64,000 nucleotides of DNA from Prescottella sp. R16 (GTDB lineage: Bacteria; Actinomycetota; Actinomycetes; Mycobacteriales; Mycobacteriaceae). The stretch is taken from NCBI RefSeq assembly GCF_030656875.1, contig NZ_CP130943.1, positions 2,232,001 to 2,296,000 on the forward strand, read 5' to 3'. Below are positions 1-10,912 of the stretch, one piece after another (position 1 is the stretch's first letter; each line of letters starts with the position of its first letter). The position numbers and the translations under genes are program-made. The notes under the pieces were generated by a model, which saw nothing but the letters and a program-made list of their open reading frames with translations, was not told where the DNA came from and ran no database searches.

Positions 1-468
1 GCACTCGCCGACGCGAAACGCTGGCTGTACGACCGCATGGGCGAACACTTCTCGGCCGGATTGCCGTGGCGTCCCGGGGCCCGGCAGGCGCTGCGGACGG
101 TGCGCTCGGCCGGGCTCGGGTCGGCGTTGGTGACCAACACCGACCGCGAGTTGTGCGAGTTCGCGCTCGAGACCCTCGGGCGCGAGCACTTCGACCACTC
201 GGTGTGCGGGGACGAGGTGCCGGCCGGTAAACCCGACCCGGCGCCCTACCTGCGCGCGGCCGAACTGCTGGGGGTGGATCCGCAGCACTGTCTGGCCGTG
301 GAGGATTCACCGGTCGGTGCGGCGTCCGCCGACGCCGCCGGCTGCACCGTGCTGGTGGTCCCGTCGATCACGACGGTGTCGGAGTCGCCGCGCCGGATCT
401 TCCGCACCACGCTCGAGGGGCTGACCGCGACCGATCTGCACGCCCTGCACTCCGGCACGGCGGTGTAG
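1..468 (+). CDS. HAD-superfamily hydrolase, 5' end outside window
   Basis: The reading frame is already open at base 1, so only the C-terminal part (about 155 residues) is present. The N-terminal DxDGT nucleophile loop lies outside the window. Visible motifs are the motif-II Thr in LVTNTD, the motif-III Lys in GKPDPAPYL and the motif-IV acidic pair in [11 protein letters not shown]. Their order and spacing are those of beta-phosphoglucomutase-like HAD phosphatases. The likely role is hydrolysis of a small phosphorylated metabolite; the substrate cannot be read from sequence. It ends 2 nt before trhO on the same strand, so the two are probably cotranscribed. Confidence 0.85.
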   Translation, partial: ALADAKRWLYDRMGEHFSAGLPWRPGARQALRTVRSAGLGSALVTNTDRELCEFALETLGREHFDHSVCGDEVPAGKPDPAPYLRAAELLGVDPQHCLAVEDSPVGAASADAAGCTVLVVPSITTVSESPRRIFRTTLEGLTATDLHALHSGTAV

Positions 469-470
469 CG

Positions 471-1322
471 ATGGCGACACCGAAAATCGTGCTGTTCTAC
501 CGGTTCACGCCGCTGCCCGACCCGGAGGCGATCCGGCTGTGGCAGCACACACTGGCCGCGTCGAACAACCTCACCGGCCGCATCCTGATCTCCGAACACG
601 GCATCAACGCCACCGTCGGCGGCGACATCGCCGACGTCAAACGGTACGTGCGCGGCACCCGCTCGTACGGCCCGTTCTCCGACGCCGACATCAAATGGTC
701 CGACGGCACCGGGGACGACTTCCCGCGCCTGTCGGTGAAGGTGCGCCCGGAGATCGTCACGTTCGGCGCCCCCGACGAGGTGAAGGTCGACGAGAACGGC
801 ATCGTCGGCGGCGGAAAGCACCTGTCGCCGAACGAGGTTCACGAACTCGTCCGGCAGCGCGGCGACGACGTCGTGTTCTTCGACGGCCGCAACGCCTTCG
901 AGGCGCAGATCGGCCGGTTCCGGAACGCCGTCGTCCCCGACGCCGCCACCACCCGCGATTTCGTCGCGGAACTCGACAGCGGACGCTACGACCACCTCAA
1001 GGACAAGCCCGTCGTCACGTACTGCACCGGTGGGGTGCGGTGCGAGGTGCTGTCCGTGCTCATGCGCAATCGTGGCTTCGACGAGGTCTACCAGATCGAC
1101 GGCGGCATCGTCCGCTACGGCGAAACGTTCGGCGACGAGGGCCTGTGGGACGGCTCGCTGTACGTATTCGACAAGCGGATGAACGTCGAATTCACCGGCA
1201 ACGCGGTCACTTTGGGGCGCTGCACCCGGTGCGAGGCGCCCACGTCGCGGTACCGTAACCATCCCGATGTGAACGGCCGGGAGTTGACGCTCGTGTGCGA
1301 GTCGTGCGTGCCCGACGCGTGA
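471..1322 (+). CDS. trhO: tRNA uridine(34) hydroxylase TrhO (rhodanese-like, YceA family)
   Basis: The 283-residue protein has an N-terminal acylphosphatase-like half containing [12 protein letters not shown] central rhodanese domain (about 125-220) follows, with the active-site loop YCTGGVRCE (catalytic Cys near residue 185). The C-terminal tail carries two CxxC pairs (CTRC and CESC). This architecture is that of TrhO, which makes 5-hydroxyuridine at the wobble position of certain tRNAs using O2. The ATG follows the HAD stop by 2 nt. The stop overlaps the next gene, so expression is probably coupled. Family assignment is firm; activity is inferred from homology. Confidence 0.92.
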   Translation: MATPKIVLFYRFTPLPDPEAIRLWQHTLAASNNLTGRILISEHGINATVGGDIADVKRYVRGTRSYGPFSDADIKWSDGTGDDFPRLSVKVRPEIVTFGAPDEVKVDENGIVGGGKHLSPNEVHELVRQRGDDVVFFDGRNAFEAQIGRFRNAVVPDAATTRDFVAELDSGRYDHLKDKPVVTYCTGGVRCEVLSVLMRNRGFDEVYQIDGGIVRYGETFGDEGLWDGSLYVFDKRMNVEFTGNAVTLGRCTRCEAPTSRYRNHPDVNGRELTLVCESCVPDA

Positions 1323-2215
1323 CGCCGCTCCCGGTCCGCGGCGGGCTCGGCCCGGATCGGATCCGGATGCCGGCAGACGGGACGGCCGGCACCGTCGTCG
1401 AGTTCCTCACCGCCGCGTGCCCCGACGAGGACTGGTCGGCCCGGCTCGCGGCGAGAGAGGTCGTCGACGAGCACGGCCGGGTCGTCGACGCGACCACCGC
1501 CTATCAGCCCACCCGGTTCGTGTACTTCTACCGCGAGCCCGCACCCGAGGTGCCGGTGCCGTTCGGGATCGACGTCCTGTACCGGGGCGACGGGCTCGTC
1601 GTCGTCGACAAACCACACTTCCTGTCGACCATCCCGCGGGGCGCGCACATCCGGGAGACCGTCACCGTCCGGTTGCGCCGCGACCTGGACCTGCCGGATC
1701 TGGTGCCGGTGCACCGGCTGGACCGGATGACCGCCGGCGTGCTGCTGTGTACCACCGATCCGGCGCTGCGTCGGCCCTACCAGGAGCTGTTCGAACGGCA
1801 GCGGGTCACCAAGGTGTACGAGGCGATCGCGCCGGTGGTGCCCGGAGCGTTCCCGCGCACCGTGCGCAGCCGCATCCGCAAGGTCCACGGCGAGCTGACC
1901 GCCACCGAGGAAGCGGGACAACCCAATTCGGAGACCCGCATCGAGGTCGTCGAACGCCGCGGCGATCTCGCCCGCTACCGGCTGCACCCGCGCACCGGTC
2001 GCACCCACCAGCTGCGCCTGCACCTGAACTCCCTCGGCGCACCCATCGTCGGCGACAACTTCTATCCCGAGTTCCGGCGCCGCGACCCCCACGACTTCAC
2101 CGACCCGCTTCAGTTGCTCGCCCGCAGCCTCGCCTTCGACGATCCGATCACCGGGACGCCCCGGCGTTTCGAGAGCCGCCGGGTGCTGGAGTGGCCGACG
2201 ACGTTCACATCTTGA
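1319..2215 (+). CDS. RluA-family RNA pseudouridine synthase
   Basis: The family signature [13 protein letters not shown] carries the catalytic Asp of pseudouridine synthases. It is followed by the conserved KVYEA and [10 protein letters not shown] segments. I start at GTG 1319, which overlaps the trhO stop as GTGA and gives 298 residues; a longer frame begins at GTG 1295. The protein should isomerise uridines in rRNA or tRNA. The exact target (RluA, RluC or RluD type) cannot be told, and no S4 domain is evident at the N terminus. With trhO upstream this looks like a small RNA-modification operon. Confidence 0.88.
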   Translation: MTPLPVRGGLGPDRIRMPADGTAGTVVEFLTAACPDEDWSARLAAREVVDEHGRVVDATTAYQPTRFVYFYREPAPEVPVPFGIDVLYRGDGLVVVDKPHFLSTIPRGAHIRETVTVRLRRDLDLPDLVPVHRLDRMTAGVLLCTTDPALRRPYQELFERQRVTKVYEAIAPVVPGAFPRTVRSRIRKVHGELTATEEAGQPNSETRIEVVERRGDLARYRLHPRTGRTHQLRLHLNSLGAPIVGDNFYPEFRRRDPHDFTDPLQLLARSLAFDDPITGTPRRFESRRVLEWPTTFTS

Positions 2216-2597
2216 TGACCTGCACATAGGTGCGCAGGACGTTGTCTCCCGCAGGATCCCAGGCGACACGCAGGACGCCGTCGCCGTGCATCTGGATCCG
2301 GCAGGACCAGACCCTCGCTGTCGCTGGGGGACGGTACTCGTGTGGGGCGTCCGTAGGGGGCGTGAACGGTCCGGACTCGCAGGCCGGCACCGGCTCGCGG
2401 CGCAACTCGTCCGCGTGGGCGCCCGACGCCGAGTCGACCACCAGATACGCCGACGGATCAGGGAAGGAACCGTCGTACCAGGCGTAGACGACGGTGTCGT
2501 CGCCGCGTCCGCTTCCGATTCGGCTCCATCGCGAAAGCAGACCACACACCGCACGGAAAGTTCCAGGAAGATCATCATGGTGCGTCGCCTGCTGCAC
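2205..2597 (-). CDS. hypothetical protein, about 130 aa
   Basis: This frame fills the gap between the pseudouridine synthase and hisE on the opposite strand and overlaps the former's 3' end by 11 nt. The product has a Trp/Tyr-rich middle ([12 protein letters not shown]) and a C-terminal segment [19 protein letters not shown] that looks like strands of a small beta domain. No signal peptide or transmembrane segment is visible. I do not recognise the family. The residue pattern is more protein-like than the frames on the other strand, but the start is uncertain and the gene could be spurious. Confidence 0.45.
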   Translation of the reverse strand: MQQATHHDDLPGTFRAVCGLLSRWSRIGSGRGDDTVVYAWYDGSFPDPSAYLVVDSASGAHADELRREPVPACESGPFTPPTDAPHEYRPPATARVWSCRIQMHGDGVLRVAWDPAGDNVLRTYVQVIKM

Positions 2598-2641
2598 GCT
2601 GGATGCAGGCTGTCCGGTGTCTCGTGAGAGAATCGATTCCC

Positions 2642-2905
2642 GTGAAGACCTTCGAATCCCTGTTCGCCGAGCTGACCGAGCGCGCCGCCTCCCGCCCCGA
2701 GGGATCCGGCACCGTTGCCGCGCTGGACGCAGGTGTCCATGCGCAGGGCAAGAAGGTGCTCGAGGAGGCCGGTGAGGTGTGGATCGCCGCCGAGCACGAA
2801 AGCGACGAAGCGCTCGCCGAGGAAATCTCGCAGCTGCTGTACTGGGTCCAGGTCCTGATGGTGGGCAAGGGGCTGAAGCTCGAGGACGTCTACCGACATC
2901 TGTGA
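2642..2905 (+). CDS. hisE: phosphoribosyl-ATP pyrophosphatase HisE
   Basis: This 87-residue all-alpha MazG-like protein hydrolyses phosphoribosyl-ATP to phosphoribosyl-AMP, step 2 of histidine synthesis. The metal-binding helices are seen in [17 protein letters not shown] and [17 protein letters not shown] 2642 (protein start VKTFESLF) is chosen because the family begins there; an in-frame ATG at 2603 would add 13 residues with no family support. hisG follows 73 nt downstream in the same direction, the usual actinobacterial hisE-hisG pair. Confidence 0.93.
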   Translation: MKTFESLFAELTERAASRPEGSGTVAALDAGVHAQGKKVLEEAGEVWIAAEHESDEALAEEISQLLYWVQVLMVGKGLKLEDVYRHL

Positions 2906-2978
2906 CGGCTCGCCGTCGTCATCTGCGAGTCGACACACTTCGGATCCTCGACATCTCCGTTTCCCGGAAGGACAATTC

Positions 2979-3827
2979 ATGCTGCGCGTCGCAGTGCCCA
3001 ACAAGGGCTCGCTCTCGGAGTCCGCGAGCCAGATCCTGTCGGAGGCCGGCTACCGCCGTCGCACCGATTCCCGTGATCTGACGGTTCTCGACCCGTCGAA
3101 CTCCGTCGAGTTCTTCTTCCTGCGCCCCAAGGACATCGCGATCTACGTCGGATCCGGTGAACTCGATCTCGGCATCACCGGCCGCGACCTCGCCCTCGAT
3201 TCGGGCGCACAGGTCGTCGAGCGTCTCGCGCTCGGGTTCGGCCGCTCCACGTTCCGGTACGCGGCCCCCGCCGGACAGGAATGGGCCGTCGCGGATCTCG
3301 CGGGCAAGCGGATCGCCACGTCGTACCCGAACCTGGTGCGGTCGGATCTCGCCGCCCACGGCATCGACGCCGAGGTCATCCGCCTCGACGGCGCCGTCGA
3401 GATCTCCATCCAGCTCGGTGTCGCCGACGCGATCGCCGACGTCGTCGGTTCCGGCCGCACCCTGCGCCAGCACAACCTCGTCGCGTTCGGCGAATCGTTG
3501 TGCGACTCGGAGGGCGTGCTCATCGAACGCGAGGGCGCCGACGTCGACAACCGGGTGCGCACCCAGCTGATCAAACGGGTGCAGGGTGTCGTGTTCGCGC
3601 AGCAGTACCTGATGCTCGACTACGACTGCCCCAAGTCGGTCCTCGACGAGGCCGTCACGATCACCCCCGGCCTCGAATCGCCGACCCTGTCGGCACTCGT
3701 CGACGAGAACTGGGTGGCGGTCCGCTCGATGGTGTCCCGCAAGGAACTCAACACCGTCATGGATCAGCTCGCCGAACTCGGCGCCAAGGCGATCCTGGCG
3801 TCCGACATCCGGTCCTGCCGGATCTGA
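2979..3827 (+). CDS. hisG: ATP phosphoribosyltransferase HisG (long form)
   Basis: HisG catalyses the first, committed step of histidine biosynthesis (ATP + PRPP). The 282-residue length is that of the long form, with two periplasmic-binding-protein-like catalytic lobes (about 1-210) and a C-terminal ACT-like regulatory domain (about 212-282) that binds histidine. Visible signatures are [15 protein letters not shown] at the N terminus and the PRPP loop region [14 protein letters not shown]. The preceding gene is hisE. A strong hairpin follows the stop, so the two-gene operon probably ends here. Confidence 0.95.
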   Translation: MLRVAVPNKGSLSESASQILSEAGYRRRTDSRDLTVLDPSNSVEFFFLRPKDIAIYVGSGELDLGITGRDLALDSGAQVVERLALGFGRSTFRYAAPAGQEWAVADLAGKRIATSYPNLVRSDLAAHGIDAEVIRLDGAVEISIQLGVADAIADVVGSGRTLRQHNLVAFGESLCDSEGVLIEREGADVDNRVRTQLIKRVQGVVFAQQYLMLDYDCPKSVLDEAVTITPGLESPTLSALVDENWVAVRSMVSRKELNTVMDQLAELGAKAILASDIRSCRI

Positions 3828-3839
3828 CGCGAACGTCCG

Positions 3840-3880
3840 CGAGGGCGGCGGCACCGGAGTCACCGGTGCCGCCGCCCTCG
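3840..3880. terminator. bidirectional hairpin terminator between hisG and thioesterase
   Basis: A perfect GC-rich inverted repeat (arms 3841-3857 and 3863-3879, extendable by one pair) with a 5-nt loop lies between two convergent genes. There is no T-tract, as is usual for high-GC actinobacterial terminators. It could serve both hisG and the minus-strand thioesterase. Confidence 0.7.
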
Positions 3881-3894
3881 TCGCGTTCACGGCG

Positions 3895-5725
<1,831 letters not shown>

Positions 5726-5741
5726 TGCGGGGCCGCTCCCG

Positions 5742-5802
5742 GAAACAGCTGAAGGGTCCCTTCGTACGCTCGTAGCGCACGAAGGGACCCTTCAGCTGTT
5801 TC
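5742..5802. terminator. 24-bp perfect inverted repeat, probable bidirectional terminator
   Basis: Arms 5742-5765 and 5779-5802 are perfectly complementary. The 13-nt spacer itself contains a 4-bp stem (CGCT/AGCG). Each arm also contains a shorter palindrome of its own (GAAGGGTCCCTTC around a central T). It sits between the convergent trmI and lipoprotein genes. A terminator is the simplest reading; an arm that is itself a palindrome is unusual and may mark a repeat family or protein site. Confidence 0.7.
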
Positions 5803-5816
5803 GGTGGGAAAACCCG

Positions 5817-6305
5817 TCAGGCGCAGCTCACCCGGCCCATGCCGAAGATTTCGCAGGTGCTGGCGTCGGAGATGACCCAGGTGCCGTTCACTTCGGTGAA
5901 GGTGACGGGGACGGGGGCGCCGCCGTGGGGGCCGGCGATGTCGGTCACGGCGGTGACGGTGCCGCCGTCGGTCTTCACCTCGGTGACGGTGGCGGTGAGC
6001 GGGTAGCCGGCGAGGACCCCGTTGAACTGCTCGACCAGGGCGGCCCGGTCGGTGCCGCGTTCGACGACGGCTTCCTTCTGCTCGACCGTGGTGGCGGGGT
6101 CGAAGAAGACGGTGAGCTGCTGCTGCAGGACGTCCTTCGAGGGTGCTGCGTCCGTGTCGGTGGCCGCGGAGGTGCTGCTCGCGGAGGTGGTGGCCGCGGT
6201 CGTCGACGATGCGGTCGTGTCGGTGGAGTCGTCGGAGCCGCACGCGGTCATGCCGAGTGCGGCGACGAGGACGCCGGCGGCGACGAGGGACTTGCGGATG
6301 ATCAC
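5817..6305 (-). CDS. secreted lipoprotein resembling low-molecular-weight antigen MTB12
   Basis: The N terminus MIIRKSLVAAGVLVAALG is a type-II signal peptide ending in the lipobox GMTACGS, with Cys about residue 22 as the lipidation site. A Ser/Thr/Ala-rich linker (about 25-55) follows. The C-terminal globular part (about 57-162), with DVLQQQLTVFFDPATTVEQK and TWVISDASTCEIFG, resembles the MTB12/CFP-2 antigen domain. It is probably anchored to the outer face of the membrane. Function is unknown. It diverges from mpa, and the intervening region holds a possible iron-regulator box. Confidence 0.8.
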   Translation of the reverse strand: MIIRKSLVAAGVLVAALGMTACGSDDSTDTTASSTTAATTSASSTSAATDTDAAPSKDVLQQQLTVFFDPATTVEQKEAVVERGTDRAALVEQFNGVLAGYPLTATVTEVKTDGGTVTAVTDIAGPHGGAPVPVTFTEVNGTWVISDASTCEIFGMGRVSCA

Positions 6306-6353
6306 GGGTGGACCTCTCAGTTCGGGAGTCGGTCGGACACGGCCGAGTATTAG

Positions 6354-6372
6354 GAAGGTAAGGCTAACATGG
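6354..6372. promoter_or_regulatory. candidate IdeR/DtxR iron box
   Basis: The core AGGCTAAC at 6361-6368 matches the IdeR consensus half exactly. Over the 19-bp consensus I count 13 matches; the right half is weak. It lies 49 nt upstream of the lipoprotein start and 119 nt upstream of mpa. This is a motif match only. Confidence 0.35.
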
Positions 6373-6457
6373 GTGTTATGGGGAGGTTTTCACCCGGAGT
6401 GTGACCGGATGGACAGGTTGCGCATCGTGTCGCGCCCCGCATCGCCTCCGGTGCCGG

Positions 6458-6463
6458 TAGCGT
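6458..6463 (+). promoter_or_regulatory. probable -10 element of mpa promoter
   Basis: TAGCGT matches the actinobacterial TANNNT -10 and lies 28 nt before ATG 6492, leaving room for the GGGAGGAG ribosome-binding site. No clear -35 was found. A very similar TAGCAT precedes tatA (19503-19508). Confidence 0.4.
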
Positions 6464-6491
6464 TGATGAATCGACCTGGGAGGAGCTGCAC

Positions 6492-8255
6492 ATGAACCCG
6501 ACAGAGAACCCGGATCCGATTGCGGCGGCACGTGAACTCGACGCGTTGAAGGCGGAGGCGGCGGCGCTGCGCAGGCAGCTTGCCGGGTCGCCGGATGCGG
6601 TGCGCGATCTCGAGTCCCGTGTGGAGTCGTTGACGGTCCGCAACGGCAAACTCATGGAAACCCTCAAGGAAGCGCGGCAGCAGCTCATCGCGTTGAGGGA
6701 AGAGGTCGACCGCCTCGGCCAGCCGCCGAGCGGGTACGGCGTCCTGCTGGCCGTCCACGACGACCAGACGGTCGACGTGTTCACGTCGGGTCGCAAGATG
6801 CGGCTCACGTGCTCGCCGAACATCGAGACCGACACGCTCTCGATGGGGCAGACCGTGCGGCTGAACGAGGCGCTGACGATCGTCGAGGCCACCGATTTCG
6901 AGCAGATCGGTGAGATCTGTGCGCTGCGTGAGGTTCTCGACGACGGCAGACGGGCCCTGGTTGTGGGGCACGCCGACGAGGAGCGGGTCGTGTGGCTCGC
7001 GGCGCCGCTCGCGGAGATCGCCGTCGAGGACGTCGTCGTGGATCCGGATTCGCCGTCGCGGCGGCTGCGGCCCGGTGACTCCCTGCTGGTCGACACCAAG
7101 GCCGGGTACGCGTACGAGCGGATCCCCAAGGCCGAGGTCGAGGATCTGGTGCTCGAGGAGGTTCCGGACGTCGGCTACGAGGACATCGGCGGCCTGGGTC
7201 GGCAGATCGAGCAGATCCGGGACGCGGTGGAACTGCCGTTCCTGCACAAGGATCTGTTCCACGAGTACGAGCTGCGCCCGCCGAAGGGCGTGCTGTTGTA
7301 CGGGCCGCCGGGCTGCGGGAAGACGCTGATCGCGAAGGCGGTCGCGAACTCGCTCGCCAAGAAGATCGCCGAATCGCGGGGACAGGACAGCAAGGAGGCC
7401 AAGTCCTACTTCCTCAACATCAAGGGCCCGGAGCTGCTGAACAAGTTCGTCGGCGAAACCGAGCGGCACATCCGGATGATCTTCCAGCGGGCGCGGGAGA
7501 AGGCGTCCGAGGGCACCCCGGTGATCGTGTTCTTCGACGAGATGGACTCGATCTTCCGGACCAGGGGGTCCGGTGTCTCCTCGGATGTGGAGACCACGGT
7601 GGTCCCGCAGCTGCTCAGTGAGATCGACGGTGTCGAGGGCCTCGAGAACGTCATCGTGATCGGTGCGTCCAACCGTGAGGACATGATCGATCCGGCGATC
7701 CTGCGGCCCGGACGCCTCGACGTGAAGATCAAGATCGAACGCCCGGACGCCGAGTCGGCGCAGGACATCTTCTCGAAGTACCTCACCGAGCAGCTGCCGC
7801 TGCACGCCGACGACCTCGCCGAGTTCCACGGTGATCGGGCGGCCTGCATCAAGGCGATGATCGTGCGGGTCGTCGACCGGATGTACGCCGAGAGCGACGA
7901 CAACCGGTTCCTCGAGGTCACGTACGCCAACGGCGACAAGGAGGTCCTGTTCTTCAAGGACTTCAACTCGGGCGCGATGATCCAGAACATCGTGGACCGG
8001 GCCAAGAAGTACGCCATCAAGTCGGTGCTCGAGACGGGGTCGCCGGGACTGCGGGTGCAGCACGTGTTCGATTCGATCGTCGACGAGTTCTCCGAGAACG
8101 AGGATCTGCCGAACACCACCAACCCGGACGACTGGGCGCGGATCTCCGGTAAGAAGGGGGAACGGATCGTCTACATCCGCACCCTGGTGACCGGGAAGAA
8201 CGCGAGCGCGAGCCGCGCAATCGACACCGAATCGAACACCGGCCAGTACCTGTAG
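6492..8255 (+). CDS. mpa: proteasome-associated AAA+ ATPase Mpa (ARC)
   Basis: Mpa is the hexameric ring ATPase that binds Pup, unfolds pupylated proteins and threads them into the 20S core. In order: an N-terminal coiled coil (about 10-77) that captures Pup, two OB-fold interdomains (about 80-220), then the AAA+ module with Walker A GPPGCGKT (271-278) and Walker B FFDEMD (347-352). The C terminus ends GQYL, the penultimate-Tyr tail that docks on the core particle. Its 587 residues are slightly shorter than the mycobacterial 609. A good RBS (GGGAGGAG) precedes ATG 6492. It ends 1 nt before a convergent NUDIX gene. Confidence 0.96.
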   Translation: MNPTENPDPIAAARELDALKAEAAALRRQLAGSPDAVRDLESRVESLTVRNGKLMETLKEARQQLIALREEVDRLGQPPSGYGVLLAVHDDQTVDVFTSGRKMRLTCSPNIETDTLSMGQTVRLNEALTIVEATDFEQIGEICALREVLDDGRRALVVGHADEERVVWLAAPLAEIAVEDVVVDPDSPSRRLRPGDSLLVDTKAGYAYERIPKAEVEDLVLEEVPDVGYEDIGGLGRQIEQIRDAVELPFLHKDLFHEYELRPPKGVLLYGPPGCGKTLIAKAVANSLAKKIAESRGQDSKEAKSYFLNIKGPELLNKFVGETERHIRMIFQRAREKASEGTPVIVFFDEMDSIFRTRGSGVSSDVETTVVPQLLSEIDGVEGLENVIVIGASNREDMIDPAILRPGRLDVKIKIERPDAESAQDIFSKYLTEQLPLHADDLAEFHGDRAACIKAMIVRVVDRMYAESDDNRFLEVTYANGDKEVLFFKDFNSGAMIQNIVDRAKKYAIKSVLETGSPGLRVQHVFDSIVDEFSENEDLPNTTNPDDWARISGKKGERIVYIRTLVTGKNASASRAIDTESNTGQYL

Positions 8256-8256
8256 C

Positions 8257-8760
8257 TCAGACGAGTCCCGCCAGCAGGATCCGCGTGTCCGGCACGAACG
8301 GCCACCGCGGGTCCTGCAGGTGTTCGTGCAGCTGCCCGTCCGTCCACCACCAGCCGTCGACGATCTCGGTGGCCTGGTGGCGGATCGGGCCGTCGTAGCG
8401 GGCCTCGAACGCGAACAGGTGGCAGCGCAGCGGCGCGCCGTCCCACGTGCCGTCCCACGCGATCCGCGCCAGCGGCGTCAACGCCACCCCGGTGACCCCG
8501 AGCTCCTCCTCGAGTTCGCGGCGGGCCGCCTGTTCCGGCGTCTCCCCGGGGTCGACGACACCGCCGGCGAGGCAGTCGTGCATGCCCCCGAACACCGCCT
8601 TGGCGGGGGAGCGCCGGTGCACGTAGAGGCGGGTGCCGTCGATCGAGCGCAGCAGCACCCCGGCGCTCGCGTGCCACAACCCCTCCTCGTACACGCGGGA
8701 ACGCAGCGCAGTACCCGTGGGTGTGCCGTGTTCGTCGTAGACCGCCACCACTTCGTCCAT
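8257..8760 (-). CDS. NUDIX hydrolase
   Basis: The NUDIX box reads GGVVDPGETPEQAARRELEE, matching Gx5Ex7REUxEE with the two catalytic Glu in REL-EEEL. The 167-residue protein starts at ATG 8760 (MDEVVAVYDEHG). The N-terminal EVVAVYDE and GLWHASAGVLL are the arrangement of IPP-isomerase/YfcD-like NUDIX proteins. The substrate is probably a nucleotide or isoprenoid diphosphate, not determinable here. It lies 4 nt downstream of the MerR/HEAT gene and is probably the last gene of that operon. Confidence 0.85.
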   Translation of the reverse strand: MDEVVAVYDEHGTPTGTALRSRVYEEGLWHASAGVLLRSIDGTRLYVHRRSPAKAVFGGMHDCLAGGVVDPGETPEQAARRELEEELGVTGVALTPLARIAWDGTWDGAPLRCHLFAFEARYDGPIRHQATEIVDGWWWTDGQLHEHLQDPRWPFVPDTRILLAGLV

Positions 8761-8764
8761 ACCG

Positions 8765-9757
8765 TCATCGTTGCAGCAAGGCCAGAATCGCGGCTGCGGT
8801 GGCCGCGATCGTGCGGTCGCCGTCCCGGGTGAGGCGGGTGAGCGCCTCCGCGGCCGCGGCACCGGGAATCTCGGCGAAGGCCTGCGTGATCCGCAGCCGC
8901 ACGGACGGATCGGCGCTCGCGTCGAGGGCGTGCTGCAGTGTGGCGACGACGTCGGCGGCGGGGATCGCGACCGCCGTCAGCAGCCCCAGTGTCTCGGCGG
9001 CCTCGACGTCGTTGTGGCCCGCGACGATCGACGCGACGAGAACCGGGACCGCGTCGACGCCCCCGCGGCCGCCGAGGAGGATCGCGGCCCGGGTGCGGAC
9101 CGTGTCGTCGGGGTCGTCGAGGACGAGGTGCAGCAGGTCCGTCGCCTCCGCGGTGCGCAGGTCCGCGATCGTGTCGACGGCCCGCCGACGGATCTCGGCG
9201 GACTCCGACGCGAGACCGGCCGACAGTTCCCCGAGCCCGTGCCCCGCCGTCCTCGCCAGCGACCAGCGCAGCGCCCCGGCGACGTTGAGATCGTTCTCGG
9301 CGAGCGCCGCCTCGACGATCGCCGGTGCCGGCACCGCCCCGGTCGAGGTGAGCACTGCCTGCTGCCGGTGTGCCGAGGACTCGGAGTCGAGGGCCCGCAG
9401 CAACGTGACGACGCCGAGAACCTCGTCCCAGCCGGTGGGTGCCGCAGCGTCGACGTGCTCGAGCCGGGCGAGGAGTTCCTCCTCGGCGGCGATGCGGCGC
9501 CGGGTGTGCCGGACCAGGTCCCGCACCAGGTCCGCCGGCACGAACCCCGGTTCGTCGAGAGCCCGGCCCACTTCCTGCAGGGACAGGCCGAGGGTGCGCA
9601 GGCTCTCGACGTGGAACAGGCGCCGGACGTCGTCGGGGGCGTACTCGCGGTAGCCGCCGGTGGTACGGCCGGTCGGGGTCACCAGGCCCAGCCGGTCGTA
9701 GTGGCGCAGCATCCGGGTGCTGACACCGGACCGCCGCGAGACTTCCCCGATCAACAT
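8765..9757 (-). CDS. MerR-family regulator fused to HEAT repeats
   Basis: Residues 1-70 are a MerR winged helix-turn-helix (IGEVSRRSGVSTRMLRHYDR with the GGYREYAPDDVRRL wing). A dimerisation helix (about 75-110) follows. From about 120 to 330 the protein is a run of HEAT-like helix pairs (for example VRTRAAILLGGRGG and PSVRLRITQAFAEIPG) where a ligand-binding domain would normally sit. It lies 13 nt behind another HEAT protein whose promoter carries a textbook MerR operator, so it likely autoregulates this operon. The inducer is unknown; the HEAT array suggests a protein or large ligand. Confidence 0.85.
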   Translation of the reverse strand: MLIGEVSRRSGVSTRMLRHYDRLGLVTPTGRTTGGYREYAPDDVRRLFHVESLRTLGLSLQEVGRALDEPGFVPADLVRDLVRHTRRRIAAEEELLARLEHVDAAAPTGWDEVLGVVTLLRALDSESSAHRQQAVLTSTGAVPAPAIVEAALAENDLNVAGALRWSLARTAGHGLGELSAGLASESAEIRRRAVDTIADLRTAEATDLLHLVLDDPDDTVRTRAAILLGGRGGVDAVPVLVASIVAGHNDVEAAETLGLLTAVAIPAADVVATLQHALDASADPSVRLRITQAFAEIPGAAAAEALTRLTRDGDRTIAATAAAILALLQR

Positions 9758-9770
9758 CCGGTTCTCCTGC

Positions 9771-10400
9771 CTACTGGTCCGATCCGATCATCGCGACCCG
9801 CTTCGCCGCCTCCACGGACAGGGTGAACGCGCTGTCCGGGTCGCTGTGCAGCCGCAGTGTCGCCTCGGCGTGCGCCCGCCGGGCGGGACTGCCGGCGGCA
9901 GCCGCTGCGTCCAGTATCGGCACGGACTCCTCCCCGAGCGCGACGAGCGCGCGGCTCAGGCTGCGCTGCAGGTCGTGGTCGCCGCGTCCGAGTTCGGCTG
10001 CCAGCTCGGTCGCGAGAGCGGCCTCGTCGCCGTCCGAGACCAGTGCGACGGCCGCCCGCCACGCGCTGCGGGCGACCTCGTCGTGCGGGTCGTGCAGGAG
10101 TGCCGCCACCGCAGGCGCCGTGCTCCGGTCACCGATCTTCGACAGGGTGTGCAGCGCCTGACTGCGGGCCTGCGGCAGCTCCGAGTCGAGTTCCCGGAGC
10201 AGCCGCGCCGCCGTGTCCGCGGCCGGTAGCCGGGTCAGCGCCCAGGTGAGCATGTCGCGGACGTAGAAATCCGGTTCGACGGCGCAGCGTCCCACCAGGG
10301 CGTCGAGAAGGGCGGGGTCGGGGTCGGTTCCGACGGCGAGAGCGGCGCGCAGCCGGATCGACGGGTCGTTCGCGCCGAGTGCGTCGAGTGTCGTGGTCAT
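9771..10400 (-). CDS. HEAT-repeat protein, first gene of MerR-controlled operon
   Basis: The 209-residue protein is almost entirely HEAT-like repeats of about 30 residues (DPSIRLRAALAVGTDPDP, DFYVRDMLTWALTRLP, HDEVARSAWRAAVALV). No signal peptide or catalytic motif is visible. ATG 10400 is preceded by GGAGGTGGTTTCC, a strong ribosome-binding site; in-frame codons upstream lie inside the operator. The next gene encodes a MerR regulator with a similar HEAT array, so this protein may be a partner or decoy of that domain. That role is inference. Confidence 0.8.
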   Translation of the reverse strand: MTTTLDALGANDPSIRLRAALAVGTDPDPALLDALVGRCAVEPDFYVRDMLTWALTRLPAADTAARLLRELDSELPQARSQALHTLSKIGDRSTAPAVAALLHDPHDEVARSAWRAAVALVSDGDEAALATELAAELGRGDHDLQRSLSRALVALGEESVPILDAAAAAGSPARRAHAEATLRLHSDPDSAFTLSVEAAKRVAMIGSDQ

Positions 10401-10423
10401 GGAAACCACCTCCTTCACCGGCC

Positions 10424-10454
10424 ATTCGAACGGTTGACACCGTGTCAGGGTCAA
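10424..10454 (-). promoter_or_regulatory. MerR-type promoter/operator with 19-bp spacer
   Basis: On the minus strand a -35 TTGACC (10454-10449) and a -10 TCGAAT (10429-10424) are separated by exactly 19 nt, the stretched spacing that MerR activators untwist. Between them is a perfect 13-bp dyad TGACACGGTGTCA (10435-10447). The start codon of the HEAT gene lies 24 nt downstream of the -10. This is the best-supported operator in the window. Confidence 0.8.
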
Positions 10455-10492
10455 GCGGCGATACGCTGGCCGGGACGAGAGGCGGTGGCGTC

Positions 10493-10876
10493 ATGCCCCT
10501 TCCACGTTCCCTGGCCCGCGCCAACCGGGCCGGACTCAACCGCGTGACCGTGCACGTCGCGGGACGGCTGCCGGGCTTCGCACTGATGCATCATCGCGGC
10601 CGCAGATCCGGGCGCACGTACACCACACCGGTCAACGCGTTCCGTATCGGCAACGGATACCGGTTCGCGCTCACGTACGGCCCGGACAGCGACTGGGTAC
10701 GCAACGTCCTCGCGGCGGGCGAGTGCGATGTGACGGTCCGCGGCCGTGTCGTCCACCTGACGGATCCGCGGCTCGAGACGGACCGGGACGCGCGCTGGGC
10801 GCCGGCCCCGGTTGCGGCGGTGCTCCGCCGAATCGGCGCCGACCGGTACCTGCAGTGCCGGATCGCCGGGCCCTGA
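10493..10876 (+). CDS. nitroreductase/quinone-reductase family, deazaflavin (F420)-dependent, Ddn-like
   Basis: The 127-residue protein has the split beta-barrel fold signature of the Ddn family. HHRGRRSGRTYTTPVNAFR carries the phosphate-binding Arg/Lys and Ser residues, and DWVRNVLAAGECDVTVRGR follows. Members use reduced F420 on quinones or nitro compounds. ATG 10493 fits the family; the longer frame from 10379 would run through the MerR operator. It is divergent from the MerR/HEAT operon, so the operator could also affect it. The actual substrate is unknown. Confidence 0.82.
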   Translation: MPLPRSLARANRAGLNRVTVHVAGRLPGFALMHHRGRRSGRTYTTPVNAFRIGNGYRFALTYGPDSDWVRNVLAAGECDVTVRGRVVHLTDPRLETDRDARWAPAPVAAVLRRIGADRYLQCRIAGP

Positions 10877-10912
10877 ACGTCCGTCCCGCGGATACCGGAC
10901 CGCCGAACGATC

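Noticed and set aside
1115..3004. Minus-strand 629-codon frame opposite the pseudouridine synthase and hisE
   Set aside because: Antisense of two well-supported genes with no recognisable motif.
6390..8063. Minus-strand 557-codon frame opposite mpa
   Set aside because: Antisense shadow; mpa has Walker motifs and full family length.
10379..10492. Upstream extension of the Ddn-like gene
   Set aside because: It crosses the MerR operator and has no family similarity.
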